In this document: positions 1 through 8,358 of the stretch, one piece after another
Position numbering within the stretch: position 1 is the stretch's first letter
How the letters are laid out: each line of letters begins with the position of its first letter
Assembly (NCBI GenBank): GCA_030041195.1
Contig: JASHOI010000427.1
Span: forward strand, 1-12,259
Source of the DNA: Streptosporangiaceae bacterium
Lineage (GTDB): Bacteria; Actinomycetota; Actinomycetes; Streptosporangiales; Streptosporangiaceae
Direction of reading: 5' to 3'
Length of the DNA: 12,259 nucleotides
The notes under the pieces: model-generated
The model's database searches: none
Told to the model about the DNA's origin: nothing
What the model saw: the letters and a program-made list of their open reading frames with translations, nothing else
Program-made: the position numbers and the translations under genes

Positions 1-845
<845 letters not shown>

Positions 846-963
846 CCGCCCTCCTCCAATCACCCCGAACGGTATCCGAACCCGGGGCCAAACGGGACGC
901 TGTGAAGCCACCCATTCCGGGCATGTCCAGGCCAGACACGTGATTATTCGGGTCGCGTCCCTC

Positions 964-969
964 TACAGT
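964..969 (+). promoter_or_regulatory. -10 box for a leaderless FHA-ABC transcript
   Basis: TACAGT matches the actinobacterial TANNNT -10 pattern. It ends exactly six bases before the ATG at 976, the placement expected when transcription begins on the A of the start codon. No convincing -35 is seen, which is common for this class. It supports 976 over the upstream GTG at 940. Confidence 0.5.
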
Positions 970-975
970 TGGGAG

Positions 976-3390
976 ATGACGATCGGGCGGGAGATCTCGT
1001 CAAATACTCCGGCGCTTGTGGTCCGGACGCAGGGATCTGATCGGAGCCTGGAAGCTGGCCGCTCCTACAGCGTCGGCCGCAATCCAGAATCGGACATAGT
1101 GGTCACCGAGGCCAGGGTTTCCTGGCGCCATGCCGTGCTCCGGAGCGAGGGCAGCACCTGGCTGCTCGAGGACGTCGGCAGCACGAACGGCACCTTCCTC
1201 GGCGCCCAGCGGGTGCAGCGGGTAGAGATCACGAACGACTGCGTGCTGCGGCTCGGCCACCCCGACGACGGCCAGCGGCTGTGGTGCTCGATCGCGGTTC
1301 CGCCGCGGGACGCCACCGCCGTCGCCTCGCCGGTGCGCGACGCGCAGCCGCCCACGAACTTCGTCGCGCCGGCCCCGCCGGCCCGGCCCCACCCATCCGC
1401 GCAGCCGGGGGGGTCAAGCCTCTTCCGCCAGCCCAGCGCGATCATGCGGCTGCCGACCCGGGTGCTGCGGATCGGCCGGGCCAACGACAACGAGGTCGTC
1501 GTCTCCGACCTCAGCGTTTCCCGCTACCACGCAGAGCTGCGCCGGGACAGCAACGGCGGGTACGAGATCGCAGATCTTTCCAGCCACAACGGCACGTACG
1601 TCAACGGGCAGCGGATCGCCGCCCCGGCTCCGGTGACCGAGGCGGACATCATCAGCATCGGCCCCGCCACCTTCCGCATGGCCGGCCAGGAACTGGTCGA
1701 GTTCATCGACAGCGGCGACATCTCGCTCAACGTGCAGGAGCTGACCGTCCGCATCTCCGGGGGCAAGGTGCTGCTCGACCACGTCAGCTTCCCGCTCGGT
1801 GAGCGCTGCCTGCTCGGCGTCATCGGGCCCAGCGGCGCCGGCAAGTCGACGCTGCTCGGCGCGCTGACCGGAATTCAGCCGGCGGGCGAGGGCTCCGTGC
1901 TCTACGACGAGCGCGACCTCTACAAGAACTACGCGGAGCTGAAGCACCGGATCGGGCTGGTGCCGCAGGACGACATCATGCACACGCAGCTGACCGCGCG
2001 CCGGGCGCTGCGTTACGCGGCGGAACTGCGGTTCCCCCGCGACACCAGCGCCAGGGAGCGCAACCAGCGGGTCGACGAGGTGATCGACGAGCTCGGGCTG
2101 GCCCAGCACGCCCAGACCCGCGCCTCGTCGCTGTCCGGCGGGCAGCGCAAGCGGGTCAGCGTCGCGCTCGAGCTGCTCACCAAGCCCTCGCTGCTGTTCC
2201 TCGACGAGCCGACGTCCGGCCTGGATCCCGGGCTCGACAAGTCGGTGATGGAGATGATGGCCGGCCTGGCCCACGACGGCCGGACCGTGATCGTGGTCAC
2301 GCACAGCGTCGCCAACCTCGACCTGTGTGACCGGCTGCTGGTCCTGGTTCCCGGCGGGAAGGTCGCGTACTTCGGGCCGCCGCGCGACGGCCTGCGGCAC
2401 TTCGCCAAGCCGGGCTGGGCCGAGGTGTTCCAGGCGTTCGACGCCGAGCCGGGCCGGGACTGGGCCGGGGAGTTCCGGCGGTCCCCGCTGCATGCGCAGT
2501 ACGTCACCACGGGCATGAACGCGGTCGCCCCGGCGGGCGGCCAGCGGCGGATCGCACCGTCGCCGCGCCAGCGCAACCACCTGTCCCAGCTTTCCACGCT
2601 GTGCCGGCGCTACCTGGCCATCATCGCGTCGGATCGCTTCTACCTGGCGTGCGCGGCAGCGGCCCCGATCATCCTGGCCGCGATCCTGCAGATCGTCTCC
2701 TCCAAACAGGGCCTGGCCGGGGGGCCGGACAGCAACACCAACGCGCAAGAAGTGCTGCTGATCCTGGCCATCGGCGCCTGCTTCATCGGGGCGCTGAACT
2801 CGATCAGGGAGGTCGTCAAGGAACGCTCGATCTACACCCGGGAACGCGCCGCGGGCCTGTCGGCCGGGGCGTACCTGTGGTCCAAGCTGCTGGTCCTGGG
2901 CGTGCTGAGCGCGGTGCAGGCGGCCGTGATGACGGTGATCGGGCTGGCGGGCAAGCCGGAGCCGACCTCGGGGGTGCTGTTCAAGAACGCGCCGCTGCTG
3001 GAGCTGGTGCTGGCCATGGCCTTGCTGGCGATCGCTTCGATGGCCCTGGGCCTGCTCCTCTCGGCGCTGGTCAATTCGTCCGAGACAACCCTGATACTGC
3101 TGTTCGTCTCGGTGATGGCTCAGGTCGTCTTCTCCGGAGGAGCGTTCCCGATCGCCGGGAGGCCGGGGCTGGAGCAGGTCGCCTGGCTCTTCCCGGCCCG
3201 CTGGGGCTACGGTGCGGCCGCTTCCACCGCCAACCTCGCGGTGATCACGCCCGGCACCAAGCCGGACTCGCTCTGGACGCACTCCCTCGGCACCTGGTCG
3301 CTGGACATGGCCATGATGGCAGCGCTCGCGGCGGTGTTCTCGCTGATCGCATGGCGGGTGCTGAAGCGGGCCACACCGGGCCGCCGCTGA
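976..3390 (+). CDS. FHA-FHA-ABC exporter fused to ABC-2 membrane domain (Rv1747-like)
   Basis: Half-transporter with two phosphothreonine-reading FHA domains, an ATPase and a membrane domain in one chain, expected to dimerise in the membrane as an exporter. From ATG 976 it has 804 residues. FHA1 is near residues 20-105 (GRN 34-36, SWRH 49-52, STNGT 69-73); FHA2 near 160-235 (IGR 166-168, SRYH 182-185, HNGT 204-207). A Pro/Ala linker separates them. The ATPase has Walker A GPSGAGKS 284-291, LSGGQ 386-390, Walker B LLFLDEP 406-412 and H-loop His 443. About six membrane helices lie between 555 and 795, in the ABCG/ABC-2 order. The architecture matches mycobacterial Rv1747, which works with kinase PknF; the divergent kinase here fits. 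The exported substrate is unknown. A GTG at 940 would add 12 residues, but spacing of the TACAGT box favours 976. The DNA-level start is inferred; the domain calls are firm. Confidence 0.93.
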   Translation: MTIGREISSNTPALVVRTQGSDRSLEAGRSYSVGRNPESDIVVTEARVSWRHAVLRSEGSTWLLEDVGSTNGTFLGAQRVQRVEITNDCVLRLGHPDDGQRLWCSIAVPPRDATAVASPVRDAQPPTNFVAPAPPARPHPSAQPGGSSLFRQPSAIMRLPTRVLRIGRANDNEVVVSDLSVSRYHAELRRDSNGGYEIADLSSHNGTYVNGQRIAAPAPVTEADIISIGPATFRMAGQELVEFIDSGDISLNVQELTVRISGGKVLLDHVSFPLGERCLLGVIGPSGAGKSTLLGALTGIQPAGEGSVLYDERDLYKNYAELKHRIGLVPQDDIMHTQLTARRALRYAAELRFPRDTSARERNQRVDEVIDELGLAQHAQTRASSLSGGQRKRVSVALELLTKPSLLFLDEPTSGLDPGLDKSVMEMMAGLAHDGRTVIVVTHSVANLDLCDRLLVLVPGGKVAYFGPPRDGLRHFAKPGWAEVFQAFDAEPGRDWAGEFRRSPLHAQYVTTGMNAVAPAGGQRRIAPSPRQRNHLSQLSTLCRRYLAIIASDRFYLACAAAAPIILAAILQIVSSKQGLAGGPDSNTNAQEVLLILAIGACFIGALNSIREVVKERSIYTRERAAGLSAGAYLWSKLLVLGVLSAVQAAVMTVIGLAGKPEPTSGVLFKNAPLLELVLAMALLAIASMALGLLLSALVNSSETTLILLFVSVMAQVVFSGGAFPIAGRPGLEQVAWLFPARWGYGAAASTANLAVITPGTKPDSLWTHSLGTWSLDMAMMAALAAVFSLIAWRVLKRATPGRR

Positions 3391-3399
3391 TCACGCGGC
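3383..3399. terminator. Short dyad at convergent gene ends
   Basis: GCCGC and GCGGC arms flank the 7-base loop TGATCAC. The dyad spans the exporter TGA stop (3388-3390) and reaches the hydrolase stop (3399-3401). Only 8 bp separate the two stops, so this is the only structure available to end either transcript. It lacks a T tract, so it is a weak call. Confidence 0.25.
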
Positions 3400-4838
3400 T
3401 ACCGCGCGCCGCCCCAGTAGCCGCTGAGGTCGAACGGGCGCAGGTATGGGTAGGGACGGTAGCTGACGAACTCCGGCGGCGTGGCGACGACCGGCCCGCT
3501 GACCGAGTAGATGTTGTAGGCCGGGCCCAGCGCCGAGGCGTCGGCGTTCAGGGCGGAAGGCTGGAGTGCCTGATCGTTCCAGTGACCGGTGGCGAGCCGG
3601 CTGAGCAGGATCTGCGCGGCGGTGATCGTCTCCGCGGGGGTGAATGCGCAGTGCCCGGCGCGGCTGACGAAGATCTGCCGCAGCAGCCGCCCGTTCCCGG
3701 CCTGCTGCACGACGCTGGCGTAGGCCTGCTCGTTCTCCGGCACCACGAGCCCGTCGCCGGTGGTGTGCATGGTCAGCACCGGCACCGAGATCCGGCCGTT
3801 GAAGCTGATGTACTTCGCCAGGTAGCTGACCGCGGCCGGGTCGGCGGCGATCCGGGACGCGCTGTTCAGCCGGGCCAGGTCGGCGCCCAGGTTCAGGCCC
3901 GCGGCCCGGTACAGCGCGACGACCTCGCTCAGGTCGGCCGAGTGGGCCAGCTGGCTGAAGAAGTTCACCCCGGTGGTCCAGGACGGGTTGCCGCCCGCCC
4001 GCGCCTCGAGCTCGGCGCGGAAGTCGAACACGAACGGGAAGTCCACCTCGGTGTCCCACAGGTACTGGTTGGCCTCTTGCGCGGTGTAGTCGTTCGCGGC
4101 CGGCTCGGCCGACAGCGGGGTGAACCAGCCCGGCGTGTCACCGAGCGCCGCGGCCAGCGCGAGCCGGGCCCGGCCCTGCGCGGTCTGCTGCGCCGCTTCG
4201 GCCGCCTGCTCCGCTGCGGCCAGGTTCGCGCCGGGGTCGGTGATGTTCACGACCTGCACCGACGGGTCGATGAGCTGCTGGAACGCGACCTCGGAGTCGA
4301 GCGCGGTGTTCCAGGTGGCGACGCCGCCGGACAGCACCCCGCACATCGGCAGCGCGGCGCTGAACCGGTTCGGGTAGTCCTGGATCAGGCCGGCGGTGAT
4401 GATGCCGCCCAGCGAGTGACCCCACGCGATCGTCTGCGCGGGCGTGCCGACCTGCTGGTCGAAGACGTTCAGGGTGGCGATCTGGTCGGTGAGCGCCTGC
4501 TGGATCGCCCACCCGGTGGACGCGTACGACGACCCGGCCAGCGCGTAGCCGTGGCCGAGCAGCCAGGCGCCGGTCACCGGGTCGCCGACGTCCTGGGCCG
4601 GGTTCGCCGAACCGGGCACCACGTACCCGTGGCTGTACAGGAACAGCGTGCAGTTCCAGTTCGCTGGCACCTGGATCTCGTACGTGGACCCGTCGGCGAA
4701 CGTGCCGGTCAGGGTGCGCGCGGTTGTACTGCAGGAGCCCGGCTGAGTGCCCGCGAGCGATGGCGTTAACGAGCCCAGGCCGAGGACGAGCAACGCCGCA
4801 CAGGCCACAATGACCGGATATCTCCTGATCCGCCGCAT
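3399..4838 (-). CDS. Secreted alpha/beta-hydrolase (esterase/lipase-like)
   Basis: Exported hydrolase, probably cleaving an ester; substrate unknown. 479 residues from the ATG at 4838, with GGAG nine bases upstream. A Sec signal peptide is clear: MRRIRR, a hydrophobic stretch to about residue 24, and a likely cut near SLAG/T (about 30). Likely catalytic triad: Ser142 in GHSLGG (140-145), Asp362 in TTGDGLV and His396 in AGHC, with the oxyanion region near YSHGY (69-72). An Ala/Gln-rich helix at 205-232 suggests a lid or insertion. The mature part has four cysteines (36, 63, 166, 397), fitting two disulfides outside the cell. The His-Cys pair recalls half of the CS-D-HC motif of tannase/feruloyl esterases, but the nucleophile is preceded by His, not Cys. 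Its end is convergent with the exporter. No neighbour indicates the substrate. Confidence 0.85.
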   Translation of the reverse strand: MRRIRRYPVIVACAALLVLGLGSLTPSLAGTQPGSCSTTARTLTGTFADGSTYEIQVPANWNCTLFLYSHGYVVPGSANPAQDVGDPVTGAWLLGHGYALAGSSYASTGWAIQQALTDQIATLNVFDQQVGTPAQTIAWGHSLGGIITAGLIQDYPNRFSAALPMCGVLSGGVATWNTALDSEVAFQQLIDPSVQVVNITDPGANLAAAEQAAEAAQQTAQGRARLALAAALGDTPGWFTPLSAEPAANDYTAQEANQYLWDTEVDFPFVFDFRAELEARAGGNPSWTTGVNFFSQLAHSADLSEVVALYRAAGLNLGADLARLNSASRIAADPAAVSYLAKYISFNGRISVPVLTMHTTGDGLVVPENEQAYASVVQQAGNGRLLRQIFVSRAGHCAFTPAETITAAQILLSRLATGHWNDQALQPSALNADASALGPAYNIYSVSGPVVATPPEFVSYRPYPYLRPFDLSGYWGGAR

Positions 4839-4886
4839 GATTCACGCTCCAGTGCGTAATGACACGGTGATGGGCATGTTGTGCGG

Positions 4887-4892
4887 ACTCTA
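4887..4892 (-). promoter_or_regulatory. Candidate -10 box of the hydrolase gene
   Basis: On the minus strand this reads TAGAGT, a TANNNT -10 hexamer. Transcription would start near 4880, leaving a leader of about 42 bases that contains the GGAG ribosome site. No good -35 is seen at 16-18 bp spacing, so this is tentative. Confidence 0.35.
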
Positions 4893-4917
4893 GACCGGAA
4901 TGGCCCGCCTGAACAGT

Positions 4918-4932
4918 CCGGCTCAGAGCCGG
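4918..4932 (-). terminator. Perfect dyad over the end of the importer operon
   Basis: CCGGCT and AGCCGG are perfect 6-base arms around a 3-base loop, and the ATPase stop codon (4925-4923) lies inside it. As RNA it is a compact GC hairpin at the operon end. No U tract follows, as is often the case in GC-rich actinomycetes. It would separate the importer transcript from the hydrolase gene downstream. Confidence 0.4.
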
Positions 4933-5723
4933 CCGGCCTCGACGATGCGGCGCAGGAACTTCTGGGTGCGCTCGTCCTTGGGCTCGGTGAACAGCTGGGC
5001 GGGCGGCGCGTCCTCGACGATCGTGCCGTCGGCGAGGAAGCAGACCCGGCTGGCGATGTCCCTGGCGAATCCCATCTCGTGGGTCGCGATCAGCATGGTC
5101 ATGCCGGACGCGGCCAGTTCCCTGATCACGTCGAGCACCTCGGCCACGAGCTCGGGGTCCAGCGCGCTGGTGACCTCGTCCAGCAGCATGATCTGCGGCC
5201 GCATCGCGAGCGCCCGGACGATCGCCACCCGCTGCTGCTGGCCGCCGGAGAGGCGGTCCGGGTAGTCGGACTCCTTGTCCAGCAGGCCGAACCGGGTCAG
5301 CAGCGTGCGCGCCTCCGCTTCCGCCTGCGCCCTCGGGATCTTGCGCGCCTTCGTCGGCGCCAGCGTGATGTTGCGCAGCACGTTCATGTGCGGGAAGAGG
5401 TTGAACGACTGGAACACGATCCCGACGTACTTGCGCACCAGGTTCTGGTCGACCCCCGCCCCGGTGATCTCCTGCCCCCACAGGCTGATCCGCCCGGCGT
5501 CGATCGGCTCGAGCAGGTTGAGGCACCGCAGCAGCGTGGACTTGCCGGAGCCGGACGCGCCGATGAGGCAGATGACCTCGTGCGTGGCCACCGACAGGTC
5601 GATGCCCCGCAGCACCTCGTTGGCGCCGAACGACTTGCGCAGGCCCTCGATCCTGATCGCCTCGCCTTCGGCGGGCGCGGTGCCAGGGCCGGTACCGGTA
5701 TCGCCGCTAACCGAAGCGCTCAT
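4923..5723 (-). CDS. Polar amino-acid ABC importer, ATP-binding subunit (GlnQ/HisP-like)
   Basis: Cytoplasmic ATPase that powers the importer encoded just upstream. 266 residues from ATG 5723. Features: Walker A GASGSGKS (55-62), Q-loop in VFQSFNLFPHMNVLRNI (103-119), signature LSGGQQQR (158-165), Walker B IMLLDEVTSALDP (178-190, catalytic Glu183) and H-loop ATHEMGFA (213-220). FQSFNLFPHM and THEMGFAR are hallmarks of the PAAT (polar amino-acid) class. The first 22 residues (MSASVSGDTG onward) are a Gly/Ala-rich tail outside the fold. An ATG further upstream in this frame would only overlap the permease. The start overlaps the permease stop as ATGA, indicating translational coupling. All ATPase residues are intact. 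Confidence 0.94.
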   Translation of the reverse strand: MSASVSGDTGTGPGTAPAEGEAIRIEGLRKSFGANEVLRGIDLSVATHEVICLIGASGSGKSTLLRCLNLLEPIDAGRISLWGQEITGAGVDQNLVRKYVGIVFQSFNLFPHMNVLRNITLAPTKARKIPRAQAEAEARTLLTRFGLLDKESDYPDRLSGGQQQRVAIVRALAMRPQIMLLDEVTSALDPELVAEVLDVIRELAASGMTMLIATHEMGFARDIASRVCFLADGTIVEDAPPAQLFTEPKDERTQKFLRRIVEAGRL

Positions 5724-6616
5724 GGGGCCGCCCCGGCCAGGCGCCGCCTGCGGTCCCGGTCGATCACCCGGTCGGTGAAGCGGGCCAGCGGGATCGTCAG
5801 GATCAGGAACAGCACGGCCGCCACCGCGTAGCTGGAGTAGTTGAAGACCGTGCTGCTGTAGATCTGGGCCGCCTCGTTCGCCTCGATCGCGCCGAGCACC
5901 CCGACCAGCGCGGTGTCCTTCTGCAGGCTGATGAAGTCGTTGAGCAGCGGCGGGATGACGTTCCGCACCGCCTGCGGCAGGATCACGTAGCGCAGCGCGG
6001 TCGGCTGCGACAGCCCCAGCGACCGGGCCGCGGCCACCTGGCTCTGGTGCACCGAGTTCAGGCCGGCCCGGTAGACCTCGGACACGTAGGCCGAGTACGA
6101 CAGCACCAGCGCGGCCACCCCGTAGACCGCCGCCGACTGGGCCGAGACGAACGGCAGCCGCAGCGCTGGGACGCCGAACCCGATCGCCAGGATCACCAGC
6201 AGCAGCGGCACACCCCGGAAAAAGTCCACGTAAATCATGGACAGGACCCGGAACGGGAACGCGACCGGCCCGGTCGACAGCCGCACCAGCGCGATGACCA
6301 GCGCCACGATCAGGATCAGCACCTCGGCGGCGAGGAACATCCTGATGTTCAGCCAGATGGCCGCGCCGACCGAGTAATAGCCCTTCTTCGGGTCGCCGCG
6401 CAGCGCCTGCCACATGTCGGTCGGGTTGAAGAACGTGTGCCGCACCTGGGCGCTGCCCGGCGCGAGCAGGAAGATCACGACGAGCGCGGCGAGCACGACC
6501 ACGGTGCTGACCGTGGAGATCGCGGTCGCCCGCCGGCCGCCGCCGCCGAGCAGGCGCGGCCCGCGCCCGGTGGTCCCGAACGACCCAGGGGCCGGGCCGC
6601 TGGCGCCGAGGCTCAA
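5720..6616 (-). CDS. Polar amino-acid ABC importer, permease subunit
   Basis: Inner-membrane channel subunit of the HisM/GlnP type. I place the start at TTG 6616, giving 298 residues; the TTG overlaps the TGA of the lipoprotein gene as TTGA, mirroring the ATGA overlap at the other end. The in-frame upstream ATG at 6718 would read through the lipoprotein gene and produce hydrophilic, non-family sequence. After a Gly-rich cytoplasmic N-terminus, TM1 is about 33-53. A periplasmic loop (56-85) precedes the core, which runs from about 86 to 280. The ATPase-contacting EAA loop is VAAARSLGLSQPTALRYVIL (194-213), with VRNVIPPLLNDFI after it. With only one permease gene present, the channel is probably a homodimer. 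Confidence 0.9.
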   Translation of the reverse strand: MSLGASGPAPGSFGTTGRGPRLLGGGGRRATAISTVSTVVVLAALVVIFLLAPGSAQVRHTFFNPTDMWQALRGDPKKGYYSVGAAIWLNIRMFLAAEVLILIVALVIALVRLSTGPVAFPFRVLSMIYVDFFRGVPLLLVILAIGFGVPALRLPFVSAQSAAVYGVAALVLSYSAYVSEVYRAGLNSVHQSQVAAARSLGLSQPTALRYVILPQAVRNVIPPLLNDFISLQKDTALVGVLGAIEANEAAQIYSSTVFNYSSYAVAAVLFLILTIPLARFTDRVIDRDRRRRLAGAAP

Positions 6617-7467
6617 GGCTTGATCGTCGGGACGGTGAGGTAGATCTGCAGGTACTGCTTCTGCAGCGCCTGCAGCGTCCCGTTCGCCTTCAGCGTCGTG
6701 ATCGCCTTGTTCACGCACGTGACCAGCGGGTTGCCGAGGCTGAACAGCAGGCCGTAGTGCTCACCGGTGCTCGGGAACTGGGCCACCATCACCGAGTCGG
6801 GGATCTCCGACGAGGAGATGTACTGCGCGGTCGGCGTGTCCGTCACGAACGCGGCGATCTGGTGCGTCTGCAGCGCCGACTTGACGTCGTTCAGCGTCTG
6901 GAACACCTTGGGCTGCGCCGTGGGCTGGATCTGGCTGGTGATGAACGCCAGGCTGGTGGTCCCGACCTGGTCGCCGTAGACGTAGGTCTTGAGCTCCGCC
7001 GGGGTGTGATGGCTGGTGATCGGTGTGCCCTTCAGCGCCACCAGCGACTGCGTCACGTCGTAGTAGCTTTCCGAGAACGTGACGGCGGTGGCCCGCTGCG
7101 CCGTGTACGAGATCTCGTTGATGTCGAAGTCGAACTTCTTCGGCCCCGGCGCGTACGAGGCGTCGAACGGCTCGTACGCCCAGTGCACCTGCGAGGTCTT
7201 GAACCCGAGCAGCTTGGCGATCGCGTAGGCGACGCCGCTCTCGAACCCCTTGCCGTTGGCCGGGTTGTTGTTCTCGAACCATGGCGGGTAGGCCGGCTGG
7301 TCCGTGGCCACGGTCAGCTGGCCCTTCTTGTACAGGTACTTCTGGATCGACGCGTTGGAGCAGCTCGCTGCGCTGGCCCCCGAGCCCGGCGACGAGGACG
7401 AGCTGCCGCAGGCCACGAGTCCGGCGCTGATCGCCACGGCGGCGACCGCCGACATAATCCGCCGCAT
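6613..7467 (-). CDS. Family 3 solute-binding lipoprotein of amino-acid importer
   Basis: Captures the substrate outside the membrane and delivers it to the permease. 284 residues from ATG 7467, with GAGG seven bases upstream. The lipobox LVAC (17-20) predicts lipidation at Cys20, followed by a Ser/Gly tether. The SBP_bac_3 fold shows in LTVATDQPAYPPWFENN (51-67), GFESGVAYAIAKLLGF (74-89) and SYTAQRATAVTFSESYY (120-136). Thr122 and Arg125 match the family positions that bind the amino-acid alpha groups. FDFDINEISYT replaces the more usual D-xx-I-x-G-x-T-x-T segment, so the binding pocket may differ. Cys36 and Cys251 could form a disulfide. The ligand cannot be named from sequence; 'amino acid' rests on the ATPase and binding-protein class. 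First gene of the operon. Confidence 0.92.
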   Translation of the reverse strand: MRRIMSAVAAVAISAGLVACGSSSSSPGSGASAASCSNASIQKYLYKKGQLTVATDQPAYPPWFENNNPANGKGFESGVAYAIAKLLGFKTSQVHWAYEPFDASYAPGPKKFDFDINEISYTAQRATAVTFSESYYDVTQSLVALKGTPITSHHTPAELKTYVYGDQVGTTSLAFITSQIQPTAQPKVFQTLNDVKSALQTHQIAAFVTDTPTAQYISSSEIPDSVMVAQFPSTGEHYGLLFSLGNPLVTCVNKAITTLKANGTLQALQKQYLQIYLTVPTIKP

Positions 7468-7490
7468 CGGAGCACCTCACACCATGCCGG

Positions 7491-7507
7491 GACAGGCCAC
7501 GCCTGTC
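7491..7507. repeat. Perfect 17-bp palindrome in importer leader (dyad 1)
   Basis: GACAGGC-CAC-GCCTGTC: 7-base perfect arms around three bases, lying 24 bp before the lipoprotein start codon and downstream of its likely promoter. It may be a repressor operator or an RNA hairpin. It shares GTC (7505-7507) with dyad 2. Confidence 0.6.
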
Positions 7508-7521
7508 GGTCAATAACCGAC
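7505..7521. repeat. Second 17-bp palindrome, overlapping the first (dyad 2)
   Basis: GTCGGT-CAATA-ACCGAC: 6-base perfect arms around an A/T-rich core, unusual in this GC-rich DNA. It sits directly beside the candidate -10 box at 7523-7528, where a bound dimer would block transcription start. As RNA, it could not form at the same time as a complete dyad 1. Confidence 0.6.
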
Positions 7522-7522
7522 G

Positions 7523-7550
7523 AGTTTACTGGGATTTGCCGCCGGGTCCA
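7523..7550 (-). promoter_or_regulatory. Candidate promoter of importer operon
   Basis: On the minus strand, TGGACC (7550-7545) and TAAACT (7528-7523) are separated by 16 bases, each matching the housekeeping consensus at four of six positions. Transcription would start near 7516, inside dyad 2, giving a leader of about 50 bases. Confidence 0.4.
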
Positions 7551-7593
7551 GGGTGGCGCGAGCCAGAACGGCCGGCGGCGCGGGCCGGGCGGA

Positions 7594-8358
7594 CTAGTTC
7601 CTGATGTAGATCGGCGTGCCGGGGACCGGGAACAGCGTGTGGAAGAACGTCGCGATGTCGTACGGGATGCGGACGCAGCCGTGCGAGTCCGGGTACCAGG
7701 GAACGCTGGTGTTCCACTCCCCGTGGATGGCGAACAGCGTGCCGATGAAGAAGACCGGGTTGTACATTTCCCCGAGCGGCACGGTGACCCATCCCGGATC
7801 GAACGACAGCGCGTGATAGTTCCCGGTCGGCGTGTCCCAGCCGCAGCCCTGCCCGGGCAGGCATCCGGCCCCGGTGGAGACGTGGCTGACCAGGTCCACC
7901 TTGTTGTGCTTGTACAGGACCAGGACCTCGTCGCCCATGTTGACCTCGATCCGGGTGCTGCCGCCGTGCGGGACGAGAACCTTGGGCGCACGGGGATGCT
8001 CGAGCGCGCGCTCGGCGGCGCGCGATACCTCGTCCTGGTTCGCGCTGTTGATGATGAGCCCCTGGGTCTCCTTGAACGCCCAGACCGCCTCGAGCGTGTC
8101 CAGCCCGAACTGGCCGTCGATCGGGCCCGGGTAGTACTTCAGCGCGGCGAGCCGGATCTGCAGCCGGCGCACCGCCGGGCCGTGCATGCCGAGGCTGAGG
8201 ATGCGCCCGGGCGGAACGTACGCCGGGGCCGACGCGCTGGCCGCGGACGTGGCCAGCGACGGGCTGGCTCCGGCGGCCCCGGCCTGGGCAAATACCAGTG
8301 CCCCGGCCGCAGCCAGGGCCCCAAGGGCGAACAGCCACCGCACCGCCGCGTGCCTCAT
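7594..8358 (-). CDS. Exported L,D-transpeptidase (PG-binding + YkuD domains)
   Basis: Forms 3-3 (or protein-to-wall) crosslinks in peptidoglycan, outside the membrane. 254 residues from ATG 8358, chosen because GGGGAG lies five bases upstream and a signal peptide follows at once (MRHAAVRW, hydrophobic to about 25, likely cut near AGA/SP at 31-33). A PG_binding_1 domain spans about 53-100 (LGMHGPAVRRLQIRLAAL, IDGQFGLDTLEAVWAFK). The YkuD catalytic domain spans about 135-253, with His212 (IHG) and the signature SHGCVRIP at 225-232; Cys228 is the nucleophile and His226 its partner. The 39-codon in-frame extension to 8475 has no export signal. Two further cysteines (166, 172) sit close together in a loop and may pair. 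It is 126 bp upstream of the importer operon on the same strand; a separate transcript is likely, given the promoter signals in that gap. Confidence 0.93.
   Translation of the reverse strand: MRHAAVRWLFALGALAAAGALVFAQAGAAGASPSLATSAASASAPAYVPPGRILSLGMHGPAVRRLQIRLAALKYYPGPIDGQFGLDTLEAVWAFKETQGLIINSANQDEVSRAAERALEHPRAPKVLVPHGGSTRIEVNMGDEVLVLYKHNKVDLVSHVSTGAGCLPGQGCGWDTPTGNYHALSFDPGWVTVPLGEMYNPVFFIGTLFAIHGEWNTSVPWYPDSHGCVRIPYDIATFFHTLFPVPGTPIYIRN

Noticed and set aside
1414..3282. 622-codon open frame on the minus strand across the exporter gene
   Set aside because: It is antisense to a gene with firm domain motifs. Its product is a low-complexity Arg/Gly/Asp/Gln-rich string with no recognisable fold, the usual artefact of GC-rich codon bias.
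2601..4769. 722-codon open frame on the plus strand
   Set aside because: It runs through the exporter's 3' half in another frame and then antisense to the hydrolase; low-complexity composition and no motif.
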